DNA of 64,000 nucleotides from Gemmatimonadota bacterium (GTDB lineage Bacteria > Gemmatimonadota > Gemmatimonadetes > Gemmatimonadales > GWC2-71-9), in the NCBI GenBank assembly GCA_003222195.1, contig QHVB01000024.1, forward strand, positions 248,001-312,000. The letters are read 5' to 3'. A program made the position numbers and the translations under genes. This document shows positions 46,549-54,803 of this stretch, one piece after another. Below the pieces are notes generated by a model, which was not told the origin of the DNA, made no database searches, and saw nothing but the letters and a program-made list of their open reading frames with translations. Every line of letters begins with the position of its first letter. Position 1 is the stretch's first letter.

Positions 46549-47429
46549 CCTTCGAACGGCGCGCCGAGGATGACCTCGAGGAGCCGGGCGAGGTCGTCGT
46601 TCGAGTAGAACGACAGTTGGATCTGGCCTTTGCCTTTGGCGCGCAACGTCACGCGCACGTCCGTGCCGAGGCGGCGGCGTAGCGCATCCTCGACGCGGCG
46701 CACCTCGGGCGCGACGCCAAGCCCGCGTTTCATCCGCGGCCGCCGCTCCGGCGCGCGACCGCCTCGCACGCGATCCTCCACCTCCCGCACCGAGAGCCCC
46801 TGCGCGACGGCTTCGCGCGCGAGGTTCGTGACGATGCGCTGATCTTCCAACCCGAGCAGCGCGCGCGCGTGCCCCACCGACAACTGCCCCTCATGCAGCA
46901 TCTGCAACACGACTTCCGGCAGCTTGAGAAGGCGGAGGGCATTCGCGACGGTTGAGCGGTCACGACCGACGGCGTCCGCAACATCCTGCTGCGCGAGCTT
47001 GAACTCGGCGATCAATCGCTCGTAGCCGCGCGCCTCGTCTACAGGGGAGAGATCGTCGCGCTGCAGATTCTCGATCAGGGCCAGCGTGAGCAGCGTGCGG
47101 TCATCGGCGTCGCGTTGTACCGCGGGAATGCGCTCCCAGCCAAGTTGCTGGCAGGCCCGCAGTCGCCGCTCACCAGCAATCAACTCGTAGCCTCCATTCG
47201 CGCGCCGCACGACAACCGGCTGCAGCAGACCGGCTTGTTTGATGGAGGACACCAACTCCTCGAGGGCGCCCGGGTCAACCGTCTTGCGGGGTTGGAACGG
47301 GTTCGGCTTGATGTCCTGGATGGGGAGTTCGACGAGGCTGCCTTCTCGCTCTGCCTCCTCGCGAGTCGGCCCAAGCAGCGCCTCGAGACCACGGCCGAGG
47401 CGGCGTCTTCCTGCGGCGGTTTCCGTCAT
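46545..47429 (-). CDS. parB: chromosome partition protein ParB
   Basis: 294 residues, CTPase clamp that loads at parS and spreads. It has the N-terminal RRLGRGLEALLG, the nuclease-like CTP domain (PNPFQPRK, GERRLRA), the helix-turn-helix (DVADAVGRDRSTVANALRLL) and a C-terminal dimer domain. It overlaps parA and the M23 gene by 4 nt each (ATGA). Its sites are the two parS copies 5' of parA. Confidence 0.96.
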   Translation of the reverse strand: MTETAAGRRRLGRGLEALLGPTREEAEREGSLVELPIQDIKPNPFQPRKTVDPGALEELVSSIKQAGLLQPVVVRRANGGYELIAGERRLRACQQLGWERIPAVQRDADDRTLLTLALIENLQRDDLSPVDEARGYERLIAEFKLAQQDVADAVGRDRSTVANALRLLKLPEVVLQMLHEGQLSVGHARALLGLEDQRIVTNLAREAVAQGLSVREVEDRVRGGRAPERRPRMKRGLGVAPEVRRVEDALRRRLGTDVRVTLRAKGKGQIQLSFYSNDDLARLLEVILGAPFEG

Positions 47430-48277
47430 GCTGGCACCTCCGGGGGGGGCAGCGGGGGCATCGGGGGCAGCTGTTCAATTGCGGGGAGGCTTGGCGAAGG
47501 CGGAGCGTCCTGCTCGACTCGCCGAATCAACTCCTGGGCGACCGCCAAGTAGCTCTTCGCGCCAACCGACTGCACGTCGTACAGGATGATCGGCTTTCCG
47601 AAGCTTGGCGCCTCCGCCAAACGCACGTTGCGAGGGATCGTGACGTTGAACATGCGGCCGCCGAAATATTCCTTCGCTTCCTCGGCGACCTGCTTGCACA
47701 GATTGAGGCGCGCATCATACATCGTCAGCAGCACGCCTTCGATCGCGAGCGTCGGATTGAAATTGCGCTGCACGAGCTTCACGGTGTTCAGCAGCTGGGA
47801 CAACCCTTCGAGCGCATAGTACTCGCACTGAATCGGGATGATCACGCTGTCGGCGGCCGTCAGCATGTTGAGGGTGAGGAGGCCGAGCGACGGCGGGCAG
47901 TCGATGATTACGTAGCCGTACTCGTCGCGCAGATCCCCCAAGGCCTCGCGCATGCGCGTCTCGCGGGCGCTTTGATTGACGAGCTCGAGCTCGGCGCCGA
48001 CCAGGTCCTGTGTCGCGGGCACGACGTCGAGATACGGGAAATGCACGTGGGGGAAGCGCGACTGTGCGAGCGACGCGCCATCGATGAGCGACTCGTAGAG
48101 CGACTTTCGAATACGATCGCGCTCGATGCCGACGCCGCTCGTCGAGTTGCCCTGTGGATCCGCGTCGACGAGGAGCGTCTTGCGCTCGGCAGTGGCGAGC
48201 GAGGCCGCGAGGTTCACGGCCGTCGTCGTCTTCCCCACGCCGCCCTTTTGGTTAGCTATCGCGATTACGCGTGACAT
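47426..48277 (-). CDS. parA: chromosome partition ATPase ParA
   Basis: 283 residues, Walker-type partition ATPase that moves the ParB-parS complex. The deviant Walker A KGGVGKTTTA (about 11-20) and DADPQGN and VIIDCPPSLG are present. The C-terminus carries an added Pro-rich tail (PPMPPLPPPEVPA). The ATG has no clear ribosome-binding site; the mRNA may be nearly leaderless. First gene of the partition/cytoskeleton operon. Confidence 0.96.
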   Translation of the reverse strand: MSRVIAIANQKGGVGKTTTAVNLAASLATAERKTLLVDADPQGNSTSGVGIERDRIRKSLYESLIDGASLAQSRFPHVHFPYLDVVPATQDLVGAELELVNQSARETRMREALGDLRDEYGYVIIDCPPSLGLLTLNMLTAADSVIIPIQCEYYALEGLSQLLNTVKLVQRNFNPTLAIEGVLLTMYDARLNLCKQVAEEAKEYFGGRMFNVTIPRNVRLAEAPSFGKPIILYDVQSVGAKSYLAVAQELIRRVEQDAPPSPSLPAIEQLPPMPPLPPPEVPA

Positions 48278-48288
48278 GGCAAGTCGTT

Positions 48289-48316
48289 GATATACAATGA
48301 GTTATGTAGTGCGCAA
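48289..48316 (-). promoter_or_regulatory. possible parA promoter
   Basis: On the minus strand TTGCGC (48311-48316) and TATATC (48289-48294) are 16 nt apart. Transcription would begin about 5 nt before the parA ATG, which fits the lack of a ribosome-binding site. The match to consensus is moderate. Confidence 0.35.
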
Positions 48317-48340
48317 ATGGATGCGGATTCCAATATATGC

Positions 48341-48358
48341 TCGTTTCACGTGAAACGA
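48341..48358. other. parS site 1
   Basis: The core GTTTCACGTGAAAC (48343-48356) is the perfect 14-bp parS palindrome bound by ParB. It is flanked by TC and GA, so the palindrome is 18 bp here. It lies between mnmG and parA. Confidence 0.92.
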
Positions 48359-48368
48359 AAGAGCGTAC

Positions 48369-48382
48369 GTTTCACGTGAAAC
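48369..48382. other. parS site 2
   Basis: A second perfect GTTTCACGTGAAAC core, centre to centre 26 bp from the first, about two and a half helical turns away. Two adjacent copies make a strong ParB loading site. Confidence 0.92.
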
Positions 48383-48397
48383 TGCAACCTTCTGGGT

Positions 48398-50272
48398 CTA
48401 GGCGACCCTCCGCCGCCAGCGCGTCGCCTCGAGGACGAGGTTGTGGAGATCGCTGGGCGTTACACCGGGGACGCGGGCGGCCTGCGCGAGCGAGCTGGGA
48501 CGCACGCGATCGAGCTTCTGTCGTGCCTCCGTCGCGAGTGTGCGCAGCTCGAGATAGGGCAGGTCAGGGGGCAGGATAAACGCCGCGAGCTCGGCGAGTC
48601 GCGCCGCTGCCTCACGCTCTCGCGCCAGATAGCCGTCGTACTTGATCTCGATTTCCGCAGCCACGATCGCCTCGGCCGCAGCGCCGGTCCCAACTCCGGC
48701 CGCAGCGAACAACGCGGCCAACGACACGCCAGGCCGCTTGGCAATCACGGCAATCCGATCGCTCTCCGTGAGCGTCGTACCGCTCTCGGCGAGTGGGCCC
48801 GCCGCCTCTTCCGGAGTGATCGTCGTCTCGCGCGCGAGCCGCAGCGCTGACTCTTCCTCCTCGAGCCGTCGCTCCGCAGCGCGCAGCTCGTCGTCGGTCA
48901 ACAGACCGAGCCGCTCCGCGAGGGGCACCAGTCGACGCAGCGCATTGTCCTGGCGGAGCAGCAGGCGGAACTCGGACCGCGACGTGAACAGGCGGTACGG
49001 CTCGTCGACCCCGCGGGTCACCAGATCGTCGACGAGCACACCGATGTACGCGTCATTGCGGCCGAGGACCACTGGCTCCGCGCCGCGGATGCGGCGAACG
49101 GCGTTGATGCCCGCTACCACACCTTGTCCCGCGGCTTCCTCATAACCCGTCGTCCCGTTGATCTGACCGGCGAAGAAGAGATGCTCGACGTTCTTCACCT
49201 CCAGCCACGGCGTGAGCTGTGTCGGTGGATAGTAGTCGTACTCGATCGCATAGCCGGGGCGCGTCATCCGCGCGCGCTCGAGCCCGGGGACGGCGTGCAA
49301 GAATTCGAGCTGCACGGCCACGGGGAGGGAAGTGGACAGCCCGTTCACGTACAGCTCGGTCGTGTCGAGGCCTTCGGGCTCGAGGAAGATCTGGTGACGC
49401 TTCGCGGTGGGGAACTTCACGATCTTGTCCTCGACCGACGGACAATAGCGTGGCCCGCGACCGCTGATCGCGCCGCCGTACAACGCGGACTCCTTCAAGT
49501 GTCGCTGGATGATGTCCTTCACCTCCTCGCCGGCCCACGTGATCCAGCAGGGCACCTGACGCGGCCGCTCGACGCGCTGGTGGAAAGAGAAGCGAAAGTC
49601 CTCGTTGTCGCCGTCCTGCCGCTCGACCTGGCTCCAATTCACGGAGCGGCCATCCACGCGCGGCGGCGTCCCGGTCTTGAAGCGCGAGACTATAAGTCCT
49701 GCATTTTCAATGACTTGAGCCATCTCCATCGATGGCTGATCGCCAGCGCGGCCGGCGGGAATTTGCGTGTCGGTGCCGAGGTGAATCCGACCGCGCAGAA
49801 AAGTGCCGGCGGTGATGATCACGGCCCGGGCCGTGAACCGCCGTCCGTCGCCCGTCTCGACGCCGGTGATCCGGGTGTCGCCCTGATCGAAAAGCAGATT
49901 GGTGACCATGCCCTGGGAGAGCTCGAGGGCAGGGAATTGCTCGAGCAGGAAGCGCACGGCGCGACGGTAGAGCGTACGGTCGGCTTGGGCGCGAGGAGCC
50001 CAGACTGCCGGGCCTTTGGAGCGATTCAGCATCCGGAACTGAATCGTGGCGCGATCGGCAGCGCGGCCCATCAGCCCGCCGAGGACGTCGACCTCGCGGA
50101 CGACGGTACCCTTCGCGATACCACCGATGGCGGGATTGCAGGACATCTGCCCGATCGTGTCGAGGACGGAAGTGAGCAACAAAGTCCTGGCGCCTAGCCT
50201 GGCCGCCATCGCTGCTGCCTCTGTTCCAGCGTGGCCACCCCCGACAATTATGACGTCATAATCGACTGGCAT
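48398..50272 (-). CDS. mnmG: tRNA uridine modification enzyme MnmG (GidA)
   Basis: 624 residues, FAD enzyme that with MnmE makes the carboxymethylaminomethyl group on wobble U34. It has [13 protein letters not shown] at the start, [23 protein letters not shown]-type MnmG core and the C-terminal helical domain that binds MnmE. Often mnmG stands with rsmG, parA and parB; here rsmG is missing. The native upstream region is replaced: an inverted-repeat element begins 14 nt before the ATG, and no Shine-Dalgarno site is obvious. Confidence 0.96.
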   Translation of the reverse strand: [624 protein letters not shown]

Positions 50273-50286
50273 TCGGAGAAACTACT

Positions 50287-50329
50287 AAGCGAGGACATGC
50301 AAAGGCTAGACGCACCGACGCACCGCGGT
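50287..50329 (+). repeat. left inverted repeat of the element
   Basis: The inner 29 bp (50300-50328) are a perfect reverse complement of 50787-50815; the pairing continues to 50287 with a few mismatches. The arm contains GACGCACC twice in tandem (GACGCACCGACGCACCG). Confidence 0.9.
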
Positions 50330-50335
50330 AAGCCG

Positions 50336-50713
50336 TTAACGGGTTTTAGGACGATCTGCCGCCTGACTGATTTTGCGGAGCAAGCCAAACAGCGTCTTGC
50401 TAGTTTCGGTTGCAAGCGCCTCGAGCCGTCCGTACTCAGCTGGACGGAGATAGCCGATGTCACGAGCCATTGTCAGAGCGGTTTGGACTTCGGCGAGAGA
50501 GCCCCACGCCGTATCCAGAAACCTTCGATAATCCCTGGTGCCCTTCTTGGTCGAACCTTCCGCAATGTTGAGTGGGACGCTGTAGGACGCTCTACGCAGT
50601 TGATCTGCGAGTCTCTCCTGCTCGAAGTCCGGAAACCGCTGAGCCGCTTTCGAGCACTCGACTGCTAATCTTTCGGCGTATTGCCAAGCCCTGAGGGTAT
50701 GATGGAGCGGCAC
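50336..50713 (-). CDS. four-helix-bundle protein (23S rRNA intervening-sequence protein type)
   Basis: 125 residues from GTG 50713, the usual length. The family signatures are clear: LRAWQYAERLAVECSK, then LADQLRRASYSVPLNIAEGS, RRFLDTAWGSLAEVQ and a last helix ending LLRKIS. The family forms basic pentameric bundles, first known from insertions in 23S rRNA genes, and probably binds RNA or DNA. A TTG at 50746 would lengthen it by 11 residues without added homology. It is transcribed with the ABC genes and mnmG. Confidence 0.88.
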   Translation of the reverse strand: MPLHHTLRAWQYAERLAVECSKAAQRFPDFEQERLADQLRRASYSVPLNIAEGSTKKGTRDYRRFLDTAWGSLAEVQTALTMARDIGYLRPAEYGRLEALATETSKTLFGLLRKISQAADRPKTR

Positions 50714-50785
50714 GGAGCAAGGATAAGCCGGTCCTCTGTCAAGCACTGAATCATTTCAGCTCGTCCCGTACCCGGTTTACTCGAA

Positions 50786-50828
50786 ACCGCGGTGCGTCGG
50801 TGCGTCTAGCCTTTGCCTGTCCGCGTTT
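50786..50828 (-). repeat. right inverted repeat of the element
   Basis: Reverse complement of the left arm: 29 bp perfect at 50787-50815 and about 14 bp more with scattered mismatches outward to 50828. It contains the tandem GGTGCGTC words. It stops 5 bp before the end of the ABC permease gene. Confidence 0.9.
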
Positions 50829-50833
50829 GACAG

Positions 50834-52090
50834 TTACGCAGTTCGGACCCAGCGCACCAGCTCCTTCATCGTCGGTCTCTTCCCCGTCATCAGGATCCCC
50901 ACCCGATAAATCCGAGCTGCGATCCAGGTGACCGCCACGATGCCAATCGCCAGAATCACCAACGAGAGCACCAGCTCCCACGTTGGCATACTGCCCGCGG
51001 TCCACCGTACTGGCGTCGCGATCGGCGTCGTAAACGGCACGAGCGAGAGTGTCCTCGCGAACGTCGAGCTGGGATCATTCGTGAGCCCGAGAATCGACAG
51101 GTACGAAACCATCAGAAGGTAAGTAACCGGCTGCTGCGCCTGACGCGCCTCCTGCTCGTTGCTCGACATCGCACCCACCGCCGCGAACATCGCCGAGTAC
51201 AGCAGAAAGCCGCCGAGGAAGAACGCGATGAAGACCGCGAGGGTCGCGGCTGGGATGTGTGGCAACACCATCGTTTGGACCGAGGCGGGGTCGGCCCCCA
51301 GCGCCCGAGCGATCGGACCCCGGAGCGAGAGCAGCACACGCGCCGAGACGCCCCAGATCACGAATTGAAAGAAGGAAACGGAACCCGCTCCCAGAATCTT
51401 GCCGAGCATCAGCTGGAATGGACGAATCGACGAGACGAGCACCTCGATGATCCGGGTCGTCTTTTCCTCCAGCACCGAGCTCATGACGTTCACACCATAT
51501 AGCAGAATCGCCATGAACAGCAGGATCGCCATGAAATAGGCCATGAAGAACGATTGCGTCGCGCTGTCTGACACAGCCTTGCCGTGCGATATCTTCTTTT
51601 GGTCCAACGCGATACGTATCTGGGCCCAGTCGACGACTCCGGGGTTCACGCCCCTTTGCTCGAGGCGCGCCTTCACGACGAGTTTGCCCAGCGTCCGCTG
51701 CAACGACTCGATGGTCTGCATGCCGAGGTTGGATGCCTGATACTCGGCGCGACCCGTTTGGACCAAGTCGTCCGTGATGATCAGGAATCCATTCAACTGT
51801 TTCGACTCGACAAGATTACTGAGAGAATCGATCACGCCTGGACCTGCGGGCGCGAGCGTCGCCCGGAACGAGCCGCTGGCATCCAACGCGTCGACGACTT
51901 GCGGGCCCAGCTTGTCGGTCGTGCTGTCCACCACGGCGACGTTCCGGACGGCCCCGCCCATGGACTGGACGATCTGGAAGACGATGATCCCGGCGAAGAG
52001 CACGGGGCCCAGGATCGCCGATACCCAGAACCACCTGGTACGCACGCGTTCGACGAACTCGCGGCGAACGACCGCCCAGACCTTATGCAT
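50834..52090 (-). CDS. ABC-2 type transporter permease (NatB-like)
   Basis: 418 residues. After a basic N-terminus (VRREFVERVRTRWF) and a first membrane helix comes an extracytoplasmic domain of about 130 residues, then five or six helices with VLEEKTTRIIEVLVSSIRP. This layout is that of NatB-type sodium or lipid/drug exporters. ATG 52090 overlaps the ATPase gene stop by 8 nt. The gene ends just before the inverted-repeat element. Confidence 0.88.
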   Translation of the reverse strand: MHKVWAVVRREFVERVRTRWFWVSAILGPVLFAGIIVFQIVQSMGGAVRNVAVVDSTTDKLGPQVVDALDASGSFRATLAPAGPGVIDSLSNLVESKQLNGFLIITDDLVQTGRAEYQASNLGMQTIESLQRTLGKLVVKARLEQRGVNPGVVDWAQIRIALDQKKISHGKAVSDSATQSFFMAYFMAILLFMAILLYGVNVMSSVLEEKTTRIIEVLVSSIRPFQLMLGKILGAGSVSFFQFVIWGVSARVLLSLRGPIARALGADPASVQTMVLPHIPAATLAVFIAFFLGGFLLYSAMFAAVGAMSSNEQEARQAQQPVTYLLMVSYLSILGLTNDPSSTFARTLSLVPFTTPIATPVRWTAGSMPTWELVLSLVILAIGIVAVTWIAARIYRVGILMTGKRPTMKELVRWVRTA

Positions 52091-53054
52091 TGGCGCCGCC
52101 GTTTGCGCCGCCAGCGCCGCTCGCCGCCGCAGTGGCAGCCTCGGGACCAACCAGATCCACGAAGATTTTGTGCAGTGAAGGACTCGCTAGCTCGAAGCGG
52201 GCGAGCCGCGCTCCGGAGTTGACCAGGGCCTTGAGGATCGCCTGCGCATCGGCGCCAGGCGCGAGCTCCAGCTCCGCCTGCTGGCCGAAGTCCTGCAGCT
52301 TCGCCACGAGCTGTCGGTCCGCGAAGATCTGGCGCGCGTTCCCCTGGCTGCCATCGAACGCGACGATCACGTGCTTGCCCCCATGCGTGTGCTTGACTTC
52401 GGCGAGCGTGCCATCGATGAGCTTTTTGCCGCGCGCGATGATGCAGAGCCGGTCACAGAGCTTTTCCGCATGCTCCATGATGTGGGTGGAGAAGAGGACG
52501 GTCTTGCCGCGCCGCCGGTAGTCGACGACGGTATCGCGGAGCACCTGAGAGTTCACGGGATCGAGTCCCGAGAACGGTTCATCGAGAATGACGAGATCGG
52601 GATCGTGCAGGACGGTGGAAATGAACTGCACCTTCTGCTGCATGCCTTTGGAAAGATCGGAGACTTTGCGCAGTCGCCAGTCGGCGAGCCCGAGCCGCTC
52701 CAGCCATTCCAGTGCTTTGACGCGCGCGGCTCGGCGCGACACGCCTTTGGCCTCCGCGAGGAAGACGAGCACGTCGAGGACCCGCATGCGCGGGTACAGC
52801 CCGCGCTCTTCCGGCAAATAGCCGATGCGCGCCGAGTGTATCCGGCCGCCCCCGACCTGATCGAACAGCCGGATCGAGCCCCCATCCGGCTCGTAGATGT
52901 CCATAATCATGCGCAGCGTGGTCGTCTTGCCGGCGCCGTTCGGGCCGAGCAAGCCATAAATGAGGCCCGAGGGCACCGTCAGGGAGAGCCCATCGACTGC
53001 GGTGTGACCCGAGAAGCGCTTGGTGACGCGATCGACGACGACGGGTTCAGGCAT
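52083..53054 (-). CDS. ABC transporter ATP-binding protein (NatA-like)
   Basis: About 323 residues. Walker A GPNGAGKT, the signature LSKGMQQKVQFI, Walker B LVILDEPFSGLDP and the H-loop FSTHIM are intact. It pairs with the overlapping permease to form an exporter in the inner membrane. The C-terminal tail is Gly/Ala-rich. Upstream is a GGGGGAA-type short repeat of about 20 nt after the sufS stop. Confidence 0.93.
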   Translation of the reverse strand: MPEPVVVDRVTKRFSGHTAVDGLSLTVPSGLIYGLLGPNGAGKTTTLRMIMDIYEPDGGSIRLFDQVGGGRIHSARIGYLPEERGLYPRMRVLDVLVFLAEAKGVSRRAARVKALEWLERLGLADWRLRKVSDLSKGMQQKVQFISTVLHDPDLVILDEPFSGLDPVNSQVLRDTVVDYRRRGKTVLFSTHIMEHAEKLCDRLCIIARGKKLIDGTLAEVKHTHGGKHVIVAFDGSQGNARQIFADRQLVAKLQDFGQQAELELAPGADAQAILKALVNSGARLARFELASPSLHKIFVDLVGPEAATAAASGAGGANGGANA

Positions 53055-53106
53055 GGCCCCCACAAGCTAAAGGGGACGCGGGAAGGGGGAAGGGGGAAGC
53101 GTGGTC

Positions 53107-54333
53107 CTACGCAGGAACGCCGAAGAGCTCGCCTGCTTTCCGCACGGCGGTGACGAGGGCGTCGATGTCGTCGACGTCATTATAGATGTAGAAGGACGCG
53201 CGCGCGGTCGCGGCGACGCCGAGCCGCCGCATCAACGGCTGCGTACAATGGTGGCCCGCCCGAATACAGACACCGTCCTTGTCGAGGATCGTCGCGAGGT
53301 CGTGGGGATGAATGTCGCCGTAAGTGAACGGCACGACGCCGGCGCGGTGATCGGGCGGTCCGTAGACCGTAACGCCGTCGATCTGACTGAGCCGGTCGAC
53401 GGCGATCCGGGCCAGCTCCTGCTCGTGCGCGGCCACGCGTTCCATTCCCAGCTGTTCCAGGTATGCGATGGCGGCCCCCAGGCCGACAGCCGCCTCCACA
53501 TTCGGCGTCCCACCCTCGAACTTGTGCGGGATCTTGTTCCAGCTGGACCGGTCGTCCCACACCCGTTCGATCATTTCACCGCCGCCGTGATACGGCGGCA
53601 TCGCTTCGAGCAACGCCGGCTTAGCGATCAGCGCTCCGCTCCCCATCGGCGCGAGCATCTTGTGACCGGACAGCGCATAGAAGTCGCAGTCGAGCTCCTG
53701 CACGTCCACCTGCAGATGTGGACTGGACTGCGCTCCGTCCACGACGGTCACCGCGCCCGCCGAATGGGCGAGCTTGATCAGCTGCGCGGCCGGATTGACT
53801 GTCCCGAGTGAATTCGAGACATACGGGAAGGCGACAAGTTTCGGCTTCGCCTCGAGGGCGCGCCCAAAGTCAGCCAGATCGATGCGGCCGTCCCCGGTGA
53901 TCTCGACCATCCGGAGCGTGGCACCTTTTTCCTGACACAGGATCTGCCACGGAACGATGTTCGAGTGGTGATCCATCGCCGTCACGACCACGGTATCACC
54001 GCGGCGGACATTGGTCCGGCCCCACGACGCGGCGACGAGATTGATGGACTCGGTTGTGCCGCGCGTGAACACGACGCCCTCGCGCGCCCACGCGTTGACG
54101 AAGCGGGCGACGGCCGTGCGGGCGGCCTCGTAGGCATCGGTGGCTTCGACCGCGAGCGCATACGCGCCGCGGTGGACGTTGGCGTTGTGAAACGTGTAGT
54201 AGTGGACGATCGCCTCAATGACCTTCCGCGGCTTCTGACTGGTCGCCGCGTTGTCCAGATACACCAGGCGCTGCCCGTTTTCTTGCCGCGCGAGAAGGGG
54301 GAAGTCGGGGCGGATTCTGGCGGTGTCGAGCAT
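53107..54333 (-). CDS. sufS: cysteine desulfurase SufS
   Basis: 408 residues, PLP enzyme releasing sulfur from cysteine for Fe-S assembly. The PLP Lys is in YALSGHKMLAPMG and the sulfur-accepting Cys in IRAGHHCTQPLMRRLG. Group II SufS length. Its ATG shares a base with the sufU stop (TGATG), so SufS and its acceptor are translated together. Last gene of the suf operon. Confidence 0.96.
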   Translation of the reverse strand: MLDTARIRPDFPLLARQENGQRLVYLDNAATSQKPRKVIEAIVHYYTFHNANVHRGAYALAVEATDAYEAARTAVARFVNAWAREGVVFTRGTTESINLVAASWGRTNVRRGDTVVVTAMDHHSNIVPWQILCQEKGATLRMVEITGDGRIDLADFGRALEAKPKLVAFPYVSNSLGTVNPAAQLIKLAHSAGAVTVVDGAQSSPHLQVDVQELDCDFYALSGHKMLAPMGSGALIAKPALLEAMPPYHGGGEMIERVWDDRSSWNKIPHKFEGGTPNVEAAVGLGAAIAYLEQLGMERVAAHEQELARIAVDRLSQIDGVTVYGPPDHRAGVVPFTYGDIHPHDLATILDKDGVCIRAGHHCTQPLMRRLGVAATARASFYIYNDVDDIDALVTAVRKAGELFGVPA

Positions 54334-54803
54334 CAGAAATCCCTCGCCGATTCGGTCGTCACCGGCGCGGCGCTGCCCTGCAGCGCCGCATGCAGCGCGT
54401 GCCAGGCGAGGTTCGCGCATTTGATCCGGCTCGGAAACGCGCGCACACCAGAGAATGCCGCGAGCTTGCCGGGCGCGTTCGCCCCGCCCGCGAGCATGGT
54501 CCGAAACGCCTCGAACATTTCCTCGGCATCGCCGATCCGCTTGCCTTTGACCGCTTCCGTCATCAACGAGGCGGATGCCTTGGAGATCGCGCAGCCGGAG
54601 CCCTGGGGCATCTGAAAGCCGACGTCGCTGATTGTGTCGTCGTCGAGTTGCACGTACAGCTGAATACGGTCCCCGCACAGCGGATTGTTGCCTTCTGCTT
54701 TGCACTTCGCCGACTCGATGCGCTTGAAATTCCGCGGATTGCGGTTGTGGTCGAGGATGACCTGCTGATAGAGCTCGCTGAGATCGGGCGGGGGGCTGCT
54801 CAT
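54333..54803 (-). CDS. sufU: Fe-S assembly protein SufU
   Basis: 156 residues, zinc-bound sulfur acceptor that activates SufS. Conserved Cys are in NNPLCGDRIQ, GSGCAISKAS and IKCANLAW. It has the insert between the last two Cys typical for SufU rather than IscU. The ATG overlaps the sufD TGA (ATGA). Confidence 0.94.
   Translation of the reverse strand: MSSPPPDLSELYQQVILDHNRNPRNFKRIESAKCKAEGNNPLCGDRIQLYVQLDDDTISDVGFQMPQGSGCAISKASASLMTEAVKGKRIGDAEEMFEAFRTMLAGGANAPGKLAAFSGVRAFPSRIKCANLAWHALHAALQGSAAPVTTESARDF

Larger units (their letters stand above)
50287..50828. mobile_element. inverted-repeat-bounded element carrying a four-helix-bundle gene
   Basis: About 540 bp enclosed by long inverted repeats. 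It contains only the four-helix-bundle gene. The right end lies 5 bp after the stop of the ABC permease gene and the left end 14 bp before the mnmG ATG. No target duplication is recognisable. In RNA the ends would pair into one long stem enclosing the gene, as in intervening sequences of 23S rRNA, but there is no rRNA here. Mobility is inference. Confidence 0.65.

Noticed and set aside
50746-50751. TTGACA-like word before the four-helix-bundle gene as a promoter
   Set aside because: The only -10-like word TATCCT is 11 nt away, too close for a normal promoter.
53081-53100. GGGGGAA tandem words after sufS
   Set aside because: Too short to be called a repeat element; may be only a purine-rich leader of the ABC gene.
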